Positions 26,625 through 35,007 of a stretch of 64,000 bases of DNA are shown here, piece after piece. A program made the position numbers and the translations under genes. The stretch comes from JARRQJ01 sp963761035. GTDB taxonomy: Bacteria > Pseudomonadota > Gammaproteobacteria > DRLM01. The stretch covers positions 434,001 through 498,000 of the forward strand of contig CAVXFH010000002.1 of the NCBI GenBank assembly GCA_963761035.1, read 5' to 3'. Below the pieces are notes generated by a model. The model had not been told where the DNA came from, did not search any database, and saw only the letters and a program-made list of their open reading frames with translations. Position 1 is the first letter of the stretch, and every line of letters begins with the position of its first letter.

Positions 26625-27806
26625 TTATGCTGCCTCGGGCTGATTGGTTAATTCACCACGAAAGGCGTACTGTTTTAAAGATGAAAATAAATTCTCAGAC
26701 TCACATAATAGAATTTCTTCTTTTTTCTTTTGCTTTAATATCTTTTCTTGAATTTCATTAAATTTATTTTGAACTTCCTCTGGTGGTAAAATTATATCCA
26801 CTTGACTAAGATGCGATGGCCCAAAATTAGGTTGAGCAGAACCCGTAATAAGACGATCAATCTGTCGGACAAATGAATCTGAATTTAAAAATCCTTCCAT
26901 ATAATTTTTTGTAACTAAGCGATCATCCAGCGGCCTGAATCGGATTGTTGACGTATTCATACAAAGTGGCAAATGGTGTTTCTCCACCCAGGCGGTCTTC
27001 CCCCAAGTAACACCGGAGCTAGCCATAACAAGATCACCTTCTTCAGCCAGGAAGTGTGAATATTTTCCTTTAGCCTCATCTTCTGATATATACCTTTCAG
27101 TGTTCTCAAGATTTAGCTTGCGCCCTACAATATTTCTGACATTTAAAAGTTTAACGCCAGAATCTGTAAACTGCCAGTTACGCACCCCTGGCCCTTCCTG
27201 AAAGAACAGCAACTCAGGAAGAGGTTTAACAGGCCACCCCTTCGGATTCGTCACCGGGTCACCAAACATATCCAGAAAGACGGAGCGGAGGAGTTGGTCG
27301 GTGAGGTCGATGACTTGCTGGCGTTTGCGGCGTATGGCATCGGCCTTGTCCAGTATCGCGGCGATGCGTTTCTGTTCTTCCAGGGGTAGGAGTGGAATTT
27401 GAAATTCTTCCACAACCTTTTTTGATACTTCTTTAAATGTCGCGCCATTACCCAATGACTGCAATTTTGACGACATAAAATTCATACAGTGATAGAGATA
27501 GGCTGAATCAACTCCTTTACCTGGCACCAAACTTTTGAAGCCTTGATTTGTGCACATATCGCGCCCAGCAATTGCGACATTTCCGATTGGCGCTCTTGAT
27601 GTTAGAAGAATAGAGCCTTTAGGAAGCATGAATGTAGCTGAACTCTTAAATCCTGCATTTGATATATACTCTGGCGCATCATCTAGAACAGGCGTTTCTA
27701 AATTTGAAATATCCTTTGGTGTAACCCAGGGGACATCATGCCCCCAATACTCAGGCACATTCCTACTCGGTGTAGCACCACCAACTACGGCACAGCAGTC
27801 TTTCAA
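26625..27806 (-). CDS. hsdS: type I restriction-modification specificity subunit HsdS
   Basis: The 393-residue protein has two target-recognition halves. The first runs from GGATPSRNVPEYWGHDVPWV to the conserved helix LPLEEQKRIAAILDKADAIR (about 140-160). The second includes LLNVRNIVGRKL and ends with a coiled coil rich in Lys/Glu. HsdS sets the bipartite DNA target for HsdM (and HsdR). The start used here is a TTG at 27806, two bases after the hsdM stop; the frame stays open further upstream into hsdM without a better start codon. The gene is AT-richer than its neighbours, as is usual for exchangeable specificity genes. Confidence 0.88.
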   Translation of the reverse strand: MKDCCAVVGGATPSRNVPEYWGHDVPWVTPKDISNLETPVLDDAPEYISNAGFKSSATFMLPKGSILLTSRAPIGNVAIAGRDMCTNQGFKSLVPGKGVDSAYLYHCMNFMSSKLQSLGNGATFKEVSKKVVEEFQIPLLPLEEQKRIAAILDKADAIRRKRQQVIDLTDQLLRSVFLDMFGDPVTNPKGWPVKPLPELLFFQEGPGVRNWQFTDSGVKLLNVRNIVGRKLNLENTERYISEDEAKGKYSHFLAEEGDLVMASSGVTWGKTAWVEKHHLPLCMNTSTIRFRPLDDRLVTKNYMEGFLNSDSFVRQIDRLITGSAQPNFGPSHLSQVDIILPPEEVQNKFNEIQEKILKQKKKEEILLCESENLFSSLKQYAFRGELTNQPEAA

Positions 27807-27808
27807 TT

Positions 27809-29290
27809 TTATAAATTGAATACTGCTCGCAGCATCGCCCTCAACTCTTTCAAGTCTTTCTGAATCTCTGTTTCAAGTGATTCGAGCTGATCAAGAATCA
27901 ACATGGGTGAGTCGTACTTCACTTCTTCATAGGCTGTTTCTTTATAGCGATTGATGGACAGGTCATATTTATTGGCGGTTATGTCGGCCTTATCGACCAC
28001 AAAGGCCTTGGCCTTCTTGACTTTAAACCCCTTACCCGTCTCCTGCCACTTTTGGTACTGCGCGATGATATCCGGGATGTCGTTATCCTTAATCGGTTCG
28101 CGCTTGTCATCAAGGCTGAGACCATCAGCCTGCATGTCGTAGAAGAAGACCTTGTCGGTGCCGCCAGAGTCGGTGCGGGTGAAGACGAGGATAGCGGTGG
28201 AGACACCGGCATAGGGTTTGAACACACCGGAGGGCATGGAGATGACGGCGTCGAGTTTTTGTGACTCGACCAGTTCCTTGCGTAGTTCCTGGTGGGCATT
28301 GCTGGAGCCGAACAACACACCGTCGGGCACGATGCAGGCGCAGCGGCCACCGGGTTTGAGTTGTTTGAGAAACAGGCTGATAAAGAGCAGCTCGGTCTTT
28401 TTGGTTTTGGTGACCTGCAGCAGGTCTTTGGCGGTGCCGTCGTAGTCCAGCGAGCCCTTGAAAGGCGGATTGGCCAGGATCAGGGTGTAGGCATTGCGCT
28501 TGTCGGCGTGATCTTCGCTCAAGCTGTCGCGGTTTTCGATGAGCGGGTTGTCGATGCCATGCAAGGTCATGTTCATGGCGCCGATGCGCAGCATGGAGCT
28601 GTCGAAGTCGGAGCCGTGGAACATGTCATTGTGGAAGTGCTCGCGGCTTTTCTTGGTGCGCAGCATGTCCTTGTGGTTTTCTTCCAGGTAGGCCGCTGCC
28701 GTCATCAGGAAGCCGCAGGTGCCGCAGGCCGGGTCGCAGATGATGTCCTTGGGAGTGGGAGTCGTCAGCTCGACCATGAGTTTAATAATGTGGCGCGGGG
28801 TGCGGAACTGGCCGTTCTGCCCGGCGGTGGCGATCTTGGAGAGCATGTATTCGTACAGATCGCCCTTGGTGTCGCGGTCTTCCATGGGGATGGCGTCGAT
28901 CATGTTGACGACCTTGTCCAGCAGCGCGGGGTTGGGGATGATGAACACCGCGTCTTTCATGAACTTGGTGTAGGAGCTGCCCGCCTTGCCGTTAAGTTGC
29001 TTGATAAAGGGGAAGACCTCGTCGCGGAACACCTGGAACTTGCGCTGGGGCTCGAAGTCCTTGAAACGGGACCAGCGCAGGTGGTCCTGCTTTTTCATGA
29101 AGATGGGGTTTTCGATCTTCTCCCCCAGCAGGTTGGCCTCGGCCTCGCGTTTGGTGTGGATATCGTCGATGCGCTTGGCGAACAGCAGATAGGTGATTTG
29201 CTCGATAACCGAGAGGGGGTTGGATACCCCGCCCGACCAGAAGGTGTTCCAGATTTGGTCGACTTTGTTTTTGATTTCGCCGGTGATCAT
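27809..29290 (-). CDS. hsdM: type I restriction-modification DNA methyltransferase HsdM
   Basis: This 493-residue protein has the HsdM N-terminal helical domain (IEQITYLLFAKRIDDIHTKR) and the N6-adenine methyltransferase core. SAM binding is at DPACGTCGFLMTAAAYL near residue 190 and the catalytic motif is LANPPFKGS near residue 285. It methylates adenine in the sequence chosen by HsdS. All motifs are intact, in contrast to hsdR. It lies 21 bases downstream of the DUF262 gene stop and just ahead of hsdS, as part of one leftward operon. Confidence 0.95.
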   Translation of the reverse strand: MITGEIKNKVDQIWNTFWSGGVSNPLSVIEQITYLLFAKRIDDIHTKREAEANLLGEKIENPIFMKKQDHLRWSRFKDFEPQRKFQVFRDEVFPFIKQLNGKAGSSYTKFMKDAVFIIPNPALLDKVVNMIDAIPMEDRDTKGDLYEYMLSKIATAGQNGQFRTPRHIIKLMVELTTPTPKDIICDPACGTCGFLMTAAAYLEENHKDMLRTKKSREHFHNDMFHGSDFDSSMLRIGAMNMTLHGIDNPLIENRDSLSEDHADKRNAYTLILANPPFKGSLDYDGTAKDLLQVTKTKKTELLFISLFLKQLKPGGRCACIVPDGVLFGSSNAHQELRKELVESQKLDAVISMPSGVFKPYAGVSTAILVFTRTDSGGTDKVFFYDMQADGLSLDDKREPIKDNDIPDIIAQYQKWQETGKGFKVKKAKAFVVDKADITANKYDLSINRYKETAYEEVKYDSPMLILDQLESLETEIQKDLKELRAMLRAVFNL

Positions 29291-29311
29291 GAAGGGTTTC
29301 TCGTTTATAGA

Positions 29312-31495
29312 TTATTCGGCGCCGGGGGAGTCGGCATCTTCGTCCTCCGCCTCTTCCGGCGATACGACACTCAGGTACTCTGCTCGCACATCCTTCAGGG
29401 ACCTCCTCCCGTTAGGGTCCAGACGCCAAAAGTGCCAGCCATTGGTGCTTTTCTTGCGGATGAATATCCCGGCCCTGGAGGGACTATCAAAGATCTGACC
29501 GGCCACCTCGATGCGGCCGTCGGAAAGAATCTGGCCGGTGTGGCCGCCGAACTGTCCGGGTCGGGAGTAAAGCGTCTGCCCCGATGCAAGGTAGCCCGCG
29601 CCGATCAGGTCGGCGATCTCTACCGTAACAGACGTGGTTGCCTGTTCCCTGGCGATTTGGACTTTGTGGCCCGGCGGTACCGGCCAGATGGCAAGAACTG
29701 CATCGATTGCCTGCCGTGTTCGCTGATCGATGCCGGCCTCGTCCCACTGTTTCGAGGCATAATCTTTCAGCAGCTTGCTGTTCAGCAGGACCACGTCCTT
29801 TTCCTGAAGGTGCGCAGCCTTGCCCTTTTCGCCCAGCCAAGGACCGTTGGATACGGCGCTGTTTAGTTTTTTGGTCAGCAAGGTCAGGTTACCGAGCCGG
29901 TGAATTCGCGCGTCCCGTTCCGACTCCGATCCGCCCGGCGGCAGCGGCCAGTGCTTGAGCCAGGCTTGAGGCATCACATGTTCGATAGCGTAGCTGCCGC
30001 GCCGGATGCGCATTCCCGCGGCAGACACCTGTCCCGGAATCCACCCACGCCAATGATCCTCGATCGATTCCAGCACCATGCGGAGACGCGCCCTGCTCAA
30101 CTTCCGGTACACGGGCATCGTTTCGAGTTCGCGGCGAACCTCGTCGTCGTCAGGCCAATAAGCCGCCTCGGAACGCTGGGACGAGAAGTACTCCTTTAGT
30201 GTCAGTCCCACATTTTCGGTGTGTGCGTTGCGAATGACGGAAACGACTTCCGCCATGATCTTGTTATAAGGCTTGGTTGTAGCTCGTATGAGCATTCGAC
30301 GTGTCAACCAGCTTTCCATCACATCGAGTACCGTGTCGATATCTTGCTGAAGCAGTTGACCCGATTTGAAGTCGAGGAGCGCCAGGAGTACGGGCTTCAC
30401 AACCTCACTCTCCATGGTCTTGGTACGATACGCGAACAGCCCTAGACGATCGAGCGGCCCGTCCAGCACCTCGGCCTTTTCTGTGAACTCCCGATAGATC
30501 GTCGCAGCCCGATGGATCTCCTGTAGAAGATCTTGCATCGGGTGGCCGGCCTGGAAGTCCGCGTAAGCCTTGAATCGAGAAAAGACTTCGCGGGCAACGA
30601 CTTCTTCGCCGGTGCGGGCGATCAGCCAGTGGTTCAGGAAAACCGATGACCGTGGAATCTTGACGCGTCCGACATTGACCTCTTTTTCCCAGAACGCGGT
30701 CTCGAACTGCGCCCAGTACTTGCTGTAGGCCTCCTCGACGTCGGCTTCCTGTTCGAGCAGACGCTGAAAGACGAAGTTCTTGATCAGGTCGGCAGCAGTA
30801 AGAACGGCACCACGTGCATTCAACGTTTCAAATATTTCCTGAGCGTTTTCGCTGGCGGTAAGATCGATGACGACGATTTGAAGCAACTCCCGGGCACTGC
30901 GTTCGATGGCTTCCGCCCGCGTAACGACTTGCTCGGGGCCCTCGGCATTCAGCCAGGCGCGGCACTGTTGCGCGAAGTATTGATGCGCCTTGATCATCCG
31001 GGACGCACGGTGCTTGAGATTCAGATAATCGACCGGGGATGGCGCTTCCATCACTTCGTTGAACGCCGGGCGGTCGCGATTGGTGGGCCAGACCTTGAAC
31101 CGGTCTTCCTTGTGACGGCGGAACGCCTCGGCGTTGGCGGTCAGTGGCTCCAAGCGCGCGGCGGGCATCGACGCGCCGACCGCCTCAATCTCGGCGTGCA
31201 GCGCATCCAGCAAGAGTTGCAGCGTCGTCAATCGCTGCTGTCCGTCGATGACGGTGCGCTGCTGAAGATCGCTCGTGGGAGTGGGGAGTTGTTGCAGGAC
31301 TATGGCGCCAAGGAAATGGGGTGCCTGCGTCGTATTCGGCGACTGCAGCAAGCGTGTAGCGACGCGCTCCAAGTCCTTCCAGAGAGGCTCCCATTGCAGT
31401 TCCTCGTTCCACACGTACGGACGCTGGAAAAGCGGGACCAGTAAGCGCTGAGGCTGCATGAAAATAGCTTGCGGGGTTCGAACTTGGGTATCCAT
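29312..31495 (-). CDS. DUF262/DUF1524 protein (GmrSD-like nuclease)
   Basis: The 727-residue protein has a DUF262 N-terminal domain (VPLFQRPYVWNEELQWEPLW; VIDGQQRLTTLQLL near residue 85) with a ParB-like DGQQR NTPase/nuclease motif. The middle part is helical, with FETLNARGAVLTAADLIKN near residue 235. A DUF1524 HNH-type region lies near 500-560 (IEHVMPQAW, HRLGNLTLLTKKLN). The C-terminus adds about 100 residues with a winged or RAMA-like domain (GAGYLASGQTLYS, then DGRIEVAGQIFDSPSRAG). GmrSD and SspE-type enzymes of this layout cut modified phage DNA. It is the first gene of the type I RM operon. All motifs look intact. Confidence 0.9.
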   Translation of the reverse strand: MDTQVRTPQAIFMQPQRLLVPLFQRPYVWNEELQWEPLWKDLERVATRLLQSPNTTQAPHFLGAIVLQQLPTPTSDLQQRTVIDGQQRLTTLQLLLDALHAEIEAVGASMPAARLEPLTANAEAFRRHKEDRFKVWPTNRDRPAFNEVMEAPSPVDYLNLKHRASRMIKAHQYFAQQCRAWLNAEGPEQVVTRAEAIERSARELLQIVVIDLTASENAQEIFETLNARGAVLTAADLIKNFVFQRLLEQEADVEEAYSKYWAQFETAFWEKEVNVGRVKIPRSSVFLNHWLIARTGEEVVAREVFSRFKAYADFQAGHPMQDLLQEIHRAATIYREFTEKAEVLDGPLDRLGLFAYRTKTMESEVVKPVLLALLDFKSGQLLQQDIDTVLDVMESWLTRRMLIRATTKPYNKIMAEVVSVIRNAHTENVGLTLKEYFSSQRSEAAYWPDDDEVRRELETMPVYRKLSRARLRMVLESIEDHWRGWIPGQVSAAGMRIRRGSYAIEHVMPQAWLKHWPLPPGGSESERDARIHRLGNLTLLTKKLNSAVSNGPWLGEKGKAAHLQEKDVVLLNSKLLKDYASKQWDEAGIDQRTRQAIDAVLAIWPVPPGHKVQIAREQATTSVTVEIADLIGAGYLASGQTLYSRPGQFGGHTGQILSDGRIEVAGQIFDSPSRAGIFIRKKSTNGWHFWRLDPNGRRSLKDVRAEYLSVVSPEEAEDEDADSPGAE

Positions 31496-31656
31496 AGGGA
31501 CAGATTTCTAGCCGTTACTTGATTCTCTCGTGGAGGATTTCTTCCTTCCAAGGGGCTCTATCCGATCTGTCAGCTGGACTAAACGGATGTACCAGCAGGC
31601 GTGTGACCGAGTCTGCATCAACAGCAGATCGTTTGTTTCGCGCGCCTGCTGTTCCA

Positions 31657-31760
31657 GTTGCGGCGCCACTCCGCCCTCCCCCTGCTTATCCTCAGAGATG
31701 CTAGCACACGAGCCCATGTCACCGAAGAGGGAATTAGCTGTATTGAATGGATTTTTGCGG
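31657..31760. repeat. about 100-bp imperfect direct repeat, left copy (right copy 34728-34830)
   Basis: Both copies share GCGGCGCCAC, a pyrimidine-rich stretch, CTAGCACA followed by GAGC, and ATTGAA followed by GGATTTT, in the same order and orientation, with divergence between. They bracket the AbiE pair and the methyltransferase gene. Confidence 0.45.
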
Positions 31761-31817
31761 ATTGTGGTGCTTGGGCGGACACGGTGGGCTCAAGATCGAA
31801 AAGATTCCTCCCTTCAT

Positions 31818-31880
31818 TAATCACCCTCACCCCCGCCCCTCTACCCTGAAGGGCATAAATCCCGGAGGGAGAGGGATAAC
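31818..31880. repeat. dispersed palindromic repeat (CCCTCACCC...GGGAGAGGG type)
   Basis: The segment begins with CCCTCACCCCCGCCCCTCT, has GAAGGGCATAAAT in the middle and ends with CCCGGAGGGAGAGGG. The same elements occur inside lhr at 46430-46540, and the GGGCATAAA core also near 46985. It is an intergenic copy of this family. Confidence 0.6.
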
Positions 31881-31924
31881 AGAGACTGGATTCCGGTTTT
31901 CAGTATCGTAGCTTTTACCTTCCC

Positions 31925-32125
31925 GGGCAGTTATCCGGAAATTCCGGATAATTGGAGAATCGCCTAATTCCTTCTCCTTGGGGTAGGCTGGGTGACCTCT
32001 CCGACTGGATCTACCATTATCGATTCAACAATGTGCAAATTTTGCACATACTACCTTCGGGTCCACCTCGCTTCTTCTGTTGAACTACCGAGCATTCCTC
32101 GGTTGTTCTGGCTTAGGCGTCGCTC
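31925..32125 (-). pseudogene. scattered remnants of RhuM-like coding sequence
   Basis: On the minus strand, pieces read SEVDPKVVCAKFAHC and, further on, SPIIRNFRITAREGKSYDTE, matching parts of RhuM-family proteins such as GEVDREGTIRKFRIV in the pseudogene at 18772-19716. The pieces are short and in different frames with stops between. The palindrome around TCCGGAAATTCCGGA is a by-product of this coding sequence and recurs at 19545-19562. Confidence 0.45.
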
Positions 32126-32167
32126 CACCTAGGCTATTTCTGCTTTGATAATTTCAAAAATTGGTAT

Positions 32168-32190
32168 AAACTTTCAAAAAACGAAAGTTT
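32168..32190. promoter_or_regulatory. inverted repeat upstream of abiEi
   Basis: AAACTTTC at 32168-32175 and GAAAGTTT at 32183-32190 form a perfect 8-bp inverted repeat with a 7-base spacer, close to a TATAAA -10-like element at 32165. AbiEi antitoxins repress their own operon by binding inverted repeats at the promoter, so this is the likely operator. Confidence 0.55.
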
Positions 32191-32232
32191 CTGGAATTAT
32201 TTTTTGTCGGCTAAGGAACGGGACTGCCTGCC

Positions 32233-32886
32233 ATGCAGACTTTGACTCATAAAATCATTGAGTTAGGTTTATACAACCGGATTTTGACCGATACCCAGTT
32301 GGCAAGGCTATTGGAGGGCAGCCGGCAACGCCGCTATAACCTGGTAAATCGAGCATTGAAGGCTGGGGAGTTGCTTCGCCTGCGCCGGGGTTGCTACCTG
32401 CTGGCGCCGACATGGCGCGACTCCCCCGCTCACCCTTTCGCCCTGGCGCAGGCTATCGTATCGGGCAGCTATGTGTCGTTCGAGACCGCGCTGTCTCACC
32501 ATGGCTGGATTCCCGAAGCGGTATACACCACCGCCTGTGTGATGCCGGGCCGTAAATCGCTGGTCTATGAGCATCCGGTGTTCGGTAGCTTTTCCTTTTA
32601 TCCTCTCGCCATCCAAGCAGGCTATTTTCTCGAATTGGTTGAGCGCAAGCAGATCGCCGAACAAACCATGCTGGTCGCTGAGCCCATTAGAGCGTTGATG
32701 GATCTGGTGTGTTTGCGAAAAATCGAATGGCAGGGAATGGGGTGGCTGGAGGAAGGGCTGCGCATCGATGTCGAACATCTGCGCAATGTGACCAGCGCCG
32801 ACATTCGAACTCTGGACCTGGTTTATAAACAGAAGCGCGTGAAAGCTTTTATCAAATCGCTGGCCAAGGAATTAGGCAATGATTGA
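32233..32886 (+). CDS. abiEi: AbiEi-type antitoxin/transcriptional repressor
   Basis: The 217-residue protein has an N-terminal winged-helix (LTDTQLARLLEGSRQRRYNL, then LLRLRRGCYLLAP). The AbiEi C-terminal domain includes SYVSFETALSHHGWIPEAVY and later VAEPIRALMDLVCLRK. In type IV AbiE systems this protein represses the operon and counters the AbiEii nucleotidyltransferase without direct binding. Its stop overlaps the toxin start by eight bases. A purine-rich AAGGAACGGG lies upstream of ATG 32233. The inverted repeat at 32168-32190 is the probable autoregulatory site. Confidence 0.92.
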   Translation: MQTLTHKIIELGLYNRILTDTQLARLLEGSRQRRYNLVNRALKAGELLRLRRGCYLLAPTWRDSPAHPFALAQAIVSGSYVSFETALSHHGWIPEAVYTTACVMPGRKSLVYEHPVFGSFSFYPLAIQAGYFLELVERKQIAEQTMLVAEPIRALMDLVCLRKIEWQGMGWLEEGLRIDVEHLRNVTSADIRTLDLVYKQKRVKAFIKSLAKELGND

Positions 32887-33730
32887 ATTGATCCAACGAC
32901 GGCTGAACAACTACCAGGCTGCCAATCCCGTAGAAGAGGAACAAGCGCTCAAGGAGATTCTGCAAGAAATTGCTCTTTATGCCTTATGGCGGGCAGGGTT
33001 CTTTGAAGTCGCCGCGTTTCAGGGCGGCACCAGCTTGCGTATCCTGCACAAGCTGCCGCGTTTCTCGGAAGACCTGGACTTCATCCTCAAAGAGCCCGAC
33101 CCGGATTTTGAATGGAGCAGTTATCTGAAGCCTTTATTAGAGGGGCTGGCGGAGTTTGGCTTGAAATCCGAAGTTCTCGACAAGGGCCGCATGGATCAAA
33201 ACATTAGAAAGGCTGTATTGAAGGATAACTCCGTCGCTAATCAATTGAAGCTAGCCTTCTATCGCGGCCCTGCCGGTCAGAAGATCAATATTAAACTCGA
33301 GATCGATATCAATCCGCCGCAAGGTTCGGGCTATGAATACACTTACCTGGATTTCCCACTCGATTTCGAAGTCTGCCACCAGGATTTGAGCAGTAATTTT
33401 GCACTGAAGATTCATGCCCTAGTTTGCCGCCCTTACTTGAAGGGCCGCGACTGGTATGATTTCGGTTGGTATGTGACACAAAAGGTTCAACCCAATCTTG
33501 CGCATTTGCAGGCAGCGCTGTTCCAGTTCGGACCTTGGGCGGGGCAATCTCTTACGATCGATAATGCCTGGTTACATAAAGCTATGATGGAAAAAGTGGC
33601 TGCGGTTAATTGGCGGGAAGCTGCCGCAGACGTTGAGCGCTTTTTGAATGCAACTGAGAGACAAAGTTTACAACTTTGGAGTGAGCGGTTTTTTAGAGCC
33701 AAGGTTGAAAATCTAGCCCTGCAGGCGTGA
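32879..33730 (+). CDS. abiEii: AbiEii-type nucleotidyltransferase toxin
   Basis: The 283-residue protein is a DUF1814-type nucleotidyltransferase. Motif I is FQGGTSLRILHKLPRFSEDL followed by DFIL (about 43-66), with the DxD-like acidic pair; later come KINIKLEIDINPP and FALKIHALVCRPYLKGRDWY, which match motifs III and IV. AbiEii toxins stop growth, by GTP binding or by adding nucleotides to tRNA in related proteins, and abort phage infection. All motifs are intact, so the pair is probably functional. Confidence 0.93.
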   Translation: MIELIQRRLNNYQAANPVEEEQALKEILQEIALYALWRAGFFEVAAFQGGTSLRILHKLPRFSEDLDFILKEPDPDFEWSSYLKPLLEGLAEFGLKSEVLDKGRMDQNIRKAVLKDNSVANQLKLAFYRGPAGQKINIKLEIDINPPQGSGYEYTYLDFPLDFEVCHQDLSSNFALKIHALVCRPYLKGRDWYDFGWYVTQKVQPNLAHLQAALFQFGPWAGQSLTIDNAWLHKAMMEKVAAVNWREAAADVERFLNATERQSLQLWSERFFRAKVENLALQA

Positions 33731-33764
33731 TAGTGGCCCACCACCCCAGTGGGAATTCATTAAT

Positions 33765-33800
33765 CTGAATTCCGGATTTCAGTTTTTGCTGGAATGACGG
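33765..33800. repeat. short dispersed repeat (GAATTCCGGATTTCAG...TGGAATGACGG)
   Basis: This segment, between abiEii and the convergent methyltransferase gene, matches a common intergenic repeat style (GTCATTCCAGC...GGAATCC). A related half, CTGGATTCCGG, is at about 31882-31892. It has weak dyad symmetry and may act as a terminator. Confidence 0.4.
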
Positions 33801-33809
33801 CGGCTGTTG

Positions 33810-34628
33810 TTATTTCGTCCCTACTGCCAGCAGGTATTCGTGCGGGATCACCAAGCCGTTGTCGGTTTGGAAGTCGCGGGCGAAACGGGCGATCTCGTCG
33901 CGCACTGTGTTCCGTTCGCCGGCGGGCAAGGCGTCGAATTGTTGCTTGAGGATGTCCGAGGCCTCCATGAGCTCCCAATATTGCTCGAAGGAGGTGAACT
34001 GGTAGTCGAAGCGCAGCGGCGTGACCTGGAACGATGCAAAGCCCGCGCCGCGCAATAGGTCGTCGAGCGCACCGGGCAGCCCCAGCGAGGTGACCTTATG
34101 GAGCGGCGGCTGATGTTCTTCCGCCACGCGGTCCTTGAAGGCCGCCGCGGCCCAGTGCATGGTGGTCATGGTCTCCGGCGTGCTCCACACCGCCAGGGCA
34201 ACGCGTCCGCCGGGTTTCAGCACGCGATGCATCTCGCGGCAACCCTGCAACGGGTCTTGAAAGAGCATCACGCCGAAGCGGCACAGCACCTTGTCGAAGG
34301 CATTGTCGGCATAGCTGAGCCGTTCCGCGGGCATGGTGGTGAAGCTGATGTTGGTCATGCGCGCCGCCGCCGTCTTCTTCTGCGCCACCCGTATCATGCC
34401 GTCGGCGGCGTCGACACCGGTGATGTGCGCATGCGGCTGCCGCCGCGCCAGGGTCAGCGCCGGTTCGCCGGTCCCGGAGGCGACGTCCAGCACCTGGTCG
34501 CCGGGCCGCGCCTCCAGCGCCTTGAGCAGGGCCTCGCCCACCGGCGCGATGTGCGGCAGAAAGAGATCGAACTTCTCCGCGATCGTGTCCCAGTCCGGTA
34601 GATTGTCTTTTCCGCTCATACGATCCAC
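33810..34628 (-). CDS. class I SAM-dependent methyltransferase (UbiE-like)
   Basis: The 272-residue protein carries SAM motif I in VLDVASGTGEPALTLARR near residue 50, the acidic motif in ITGVDAADGMI, the motif AERLSYADNAFDKVLCRFGV and HRVLKPGGRVALAVWS. This is the Methyltransf_11 layout seen in UbiE-like enzymes. The substrate is unknown; small molecules are likely. It is convergent with abiEii and probably monocistronic. The higher GC content matches the core chromosome rather than the AbiE genes. Confidence 0.85.
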   Translation of the reverse strand: MDRMSGKDNLPDWDTIAEKFDLFLPHIAPVGEALLKALEARPGDQVLDVASGTGEPALTLARRQPHAHITGVDAADGMIRVAQKKTAAARMTNISFTTMPAERLSYADNAFDKVLCRFGVMLFQDPLQGCREMHRVLKPGGRVALAVWSTPETMTTMHWAAAAFKDRVAEEHQPPLHKVTSLGLPGALDDLLRGAGFASFQVTPLRFDYQFTSFEQYWELMEASDILKQQFDALPAGERNTVRDEIARFARDFQTDNGLVIPHEYLLAVGTK

Positions 34629-35007
34629 TCCATTTAACGAAGAATTAGTCAGCTGACTTTGTAGTCAGGTCTTGCGTACAACATTTACCCGATTTAACCA
34701 TGCCCTCTAACATTTATTCCTGTTCGTCCTGGCGGCGCCACCTTGCTCTTCTCCCCTTTTTATCACGGGAATCCTAGCACAGGAGCAGGGGTAAATTGTC
34801 AGGATTGAAGGGATTTTACCGGGTCATGCCGGTACGCGGCGGCGCCGAACCGCAGTCATGTTGTTAACGCATTCTCATTTCTACGCCATAGCGTTGTAAT
34901 CTTTTGTCATCATGATATCCGCTCGCAACGCGAGCCGTTATAATTGCGCGAAACGCATTTCGGATTGGCATACGATCGTCAATCGGCGATGAAAAGGAAC
35001 GGTAATC
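34629..35007. other. intergenic region with the right copy of a dispersed repeat
   Basis: This lies between divergent genes and contains no coding frame of note. The left half holds the repeat copy at 34728-34830; the right half should carry the promoter of the DUF4382 gene. The dyad GCTCGCAACGCGAGC near 34920-34934 is a perfect short inverted repeat that could bind a regulator. Confidence 0.5.
34728..34830. repeat. about 100-bp imperfect direct repeat, right copy
   Basis: See the copy at 31657-31760. Shared blocks are GGCGGCGCCAC, CTAGCACA, GAGC and ATTGAA with GGATTTT, in the same order. Confidence 0.45.

Larger units (their letters stand above)
31496..32232. other. 737-bp gap filled with dispersed repeats and RhuM remnants
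   Basis: No intact gene is present. From left to right it holds the promoter region of the RM operon, a copy of a dispersed repeat (31657-31760), a CCCTCACCCCC-type palindromic repeat (31818-31880), remnants of a RhuM-like gene (about 31925-32125) and the AbiE promoter/operator. Confidence 0.6.

Noticed and set aside
28292..29866. 524-codon open frame on the plus strand
   Set aside because: It is antisense to hsdM and to the DUF262 gene, whose motifs are intact; its composition is typical of a shadow frame in GC-rich DNA.
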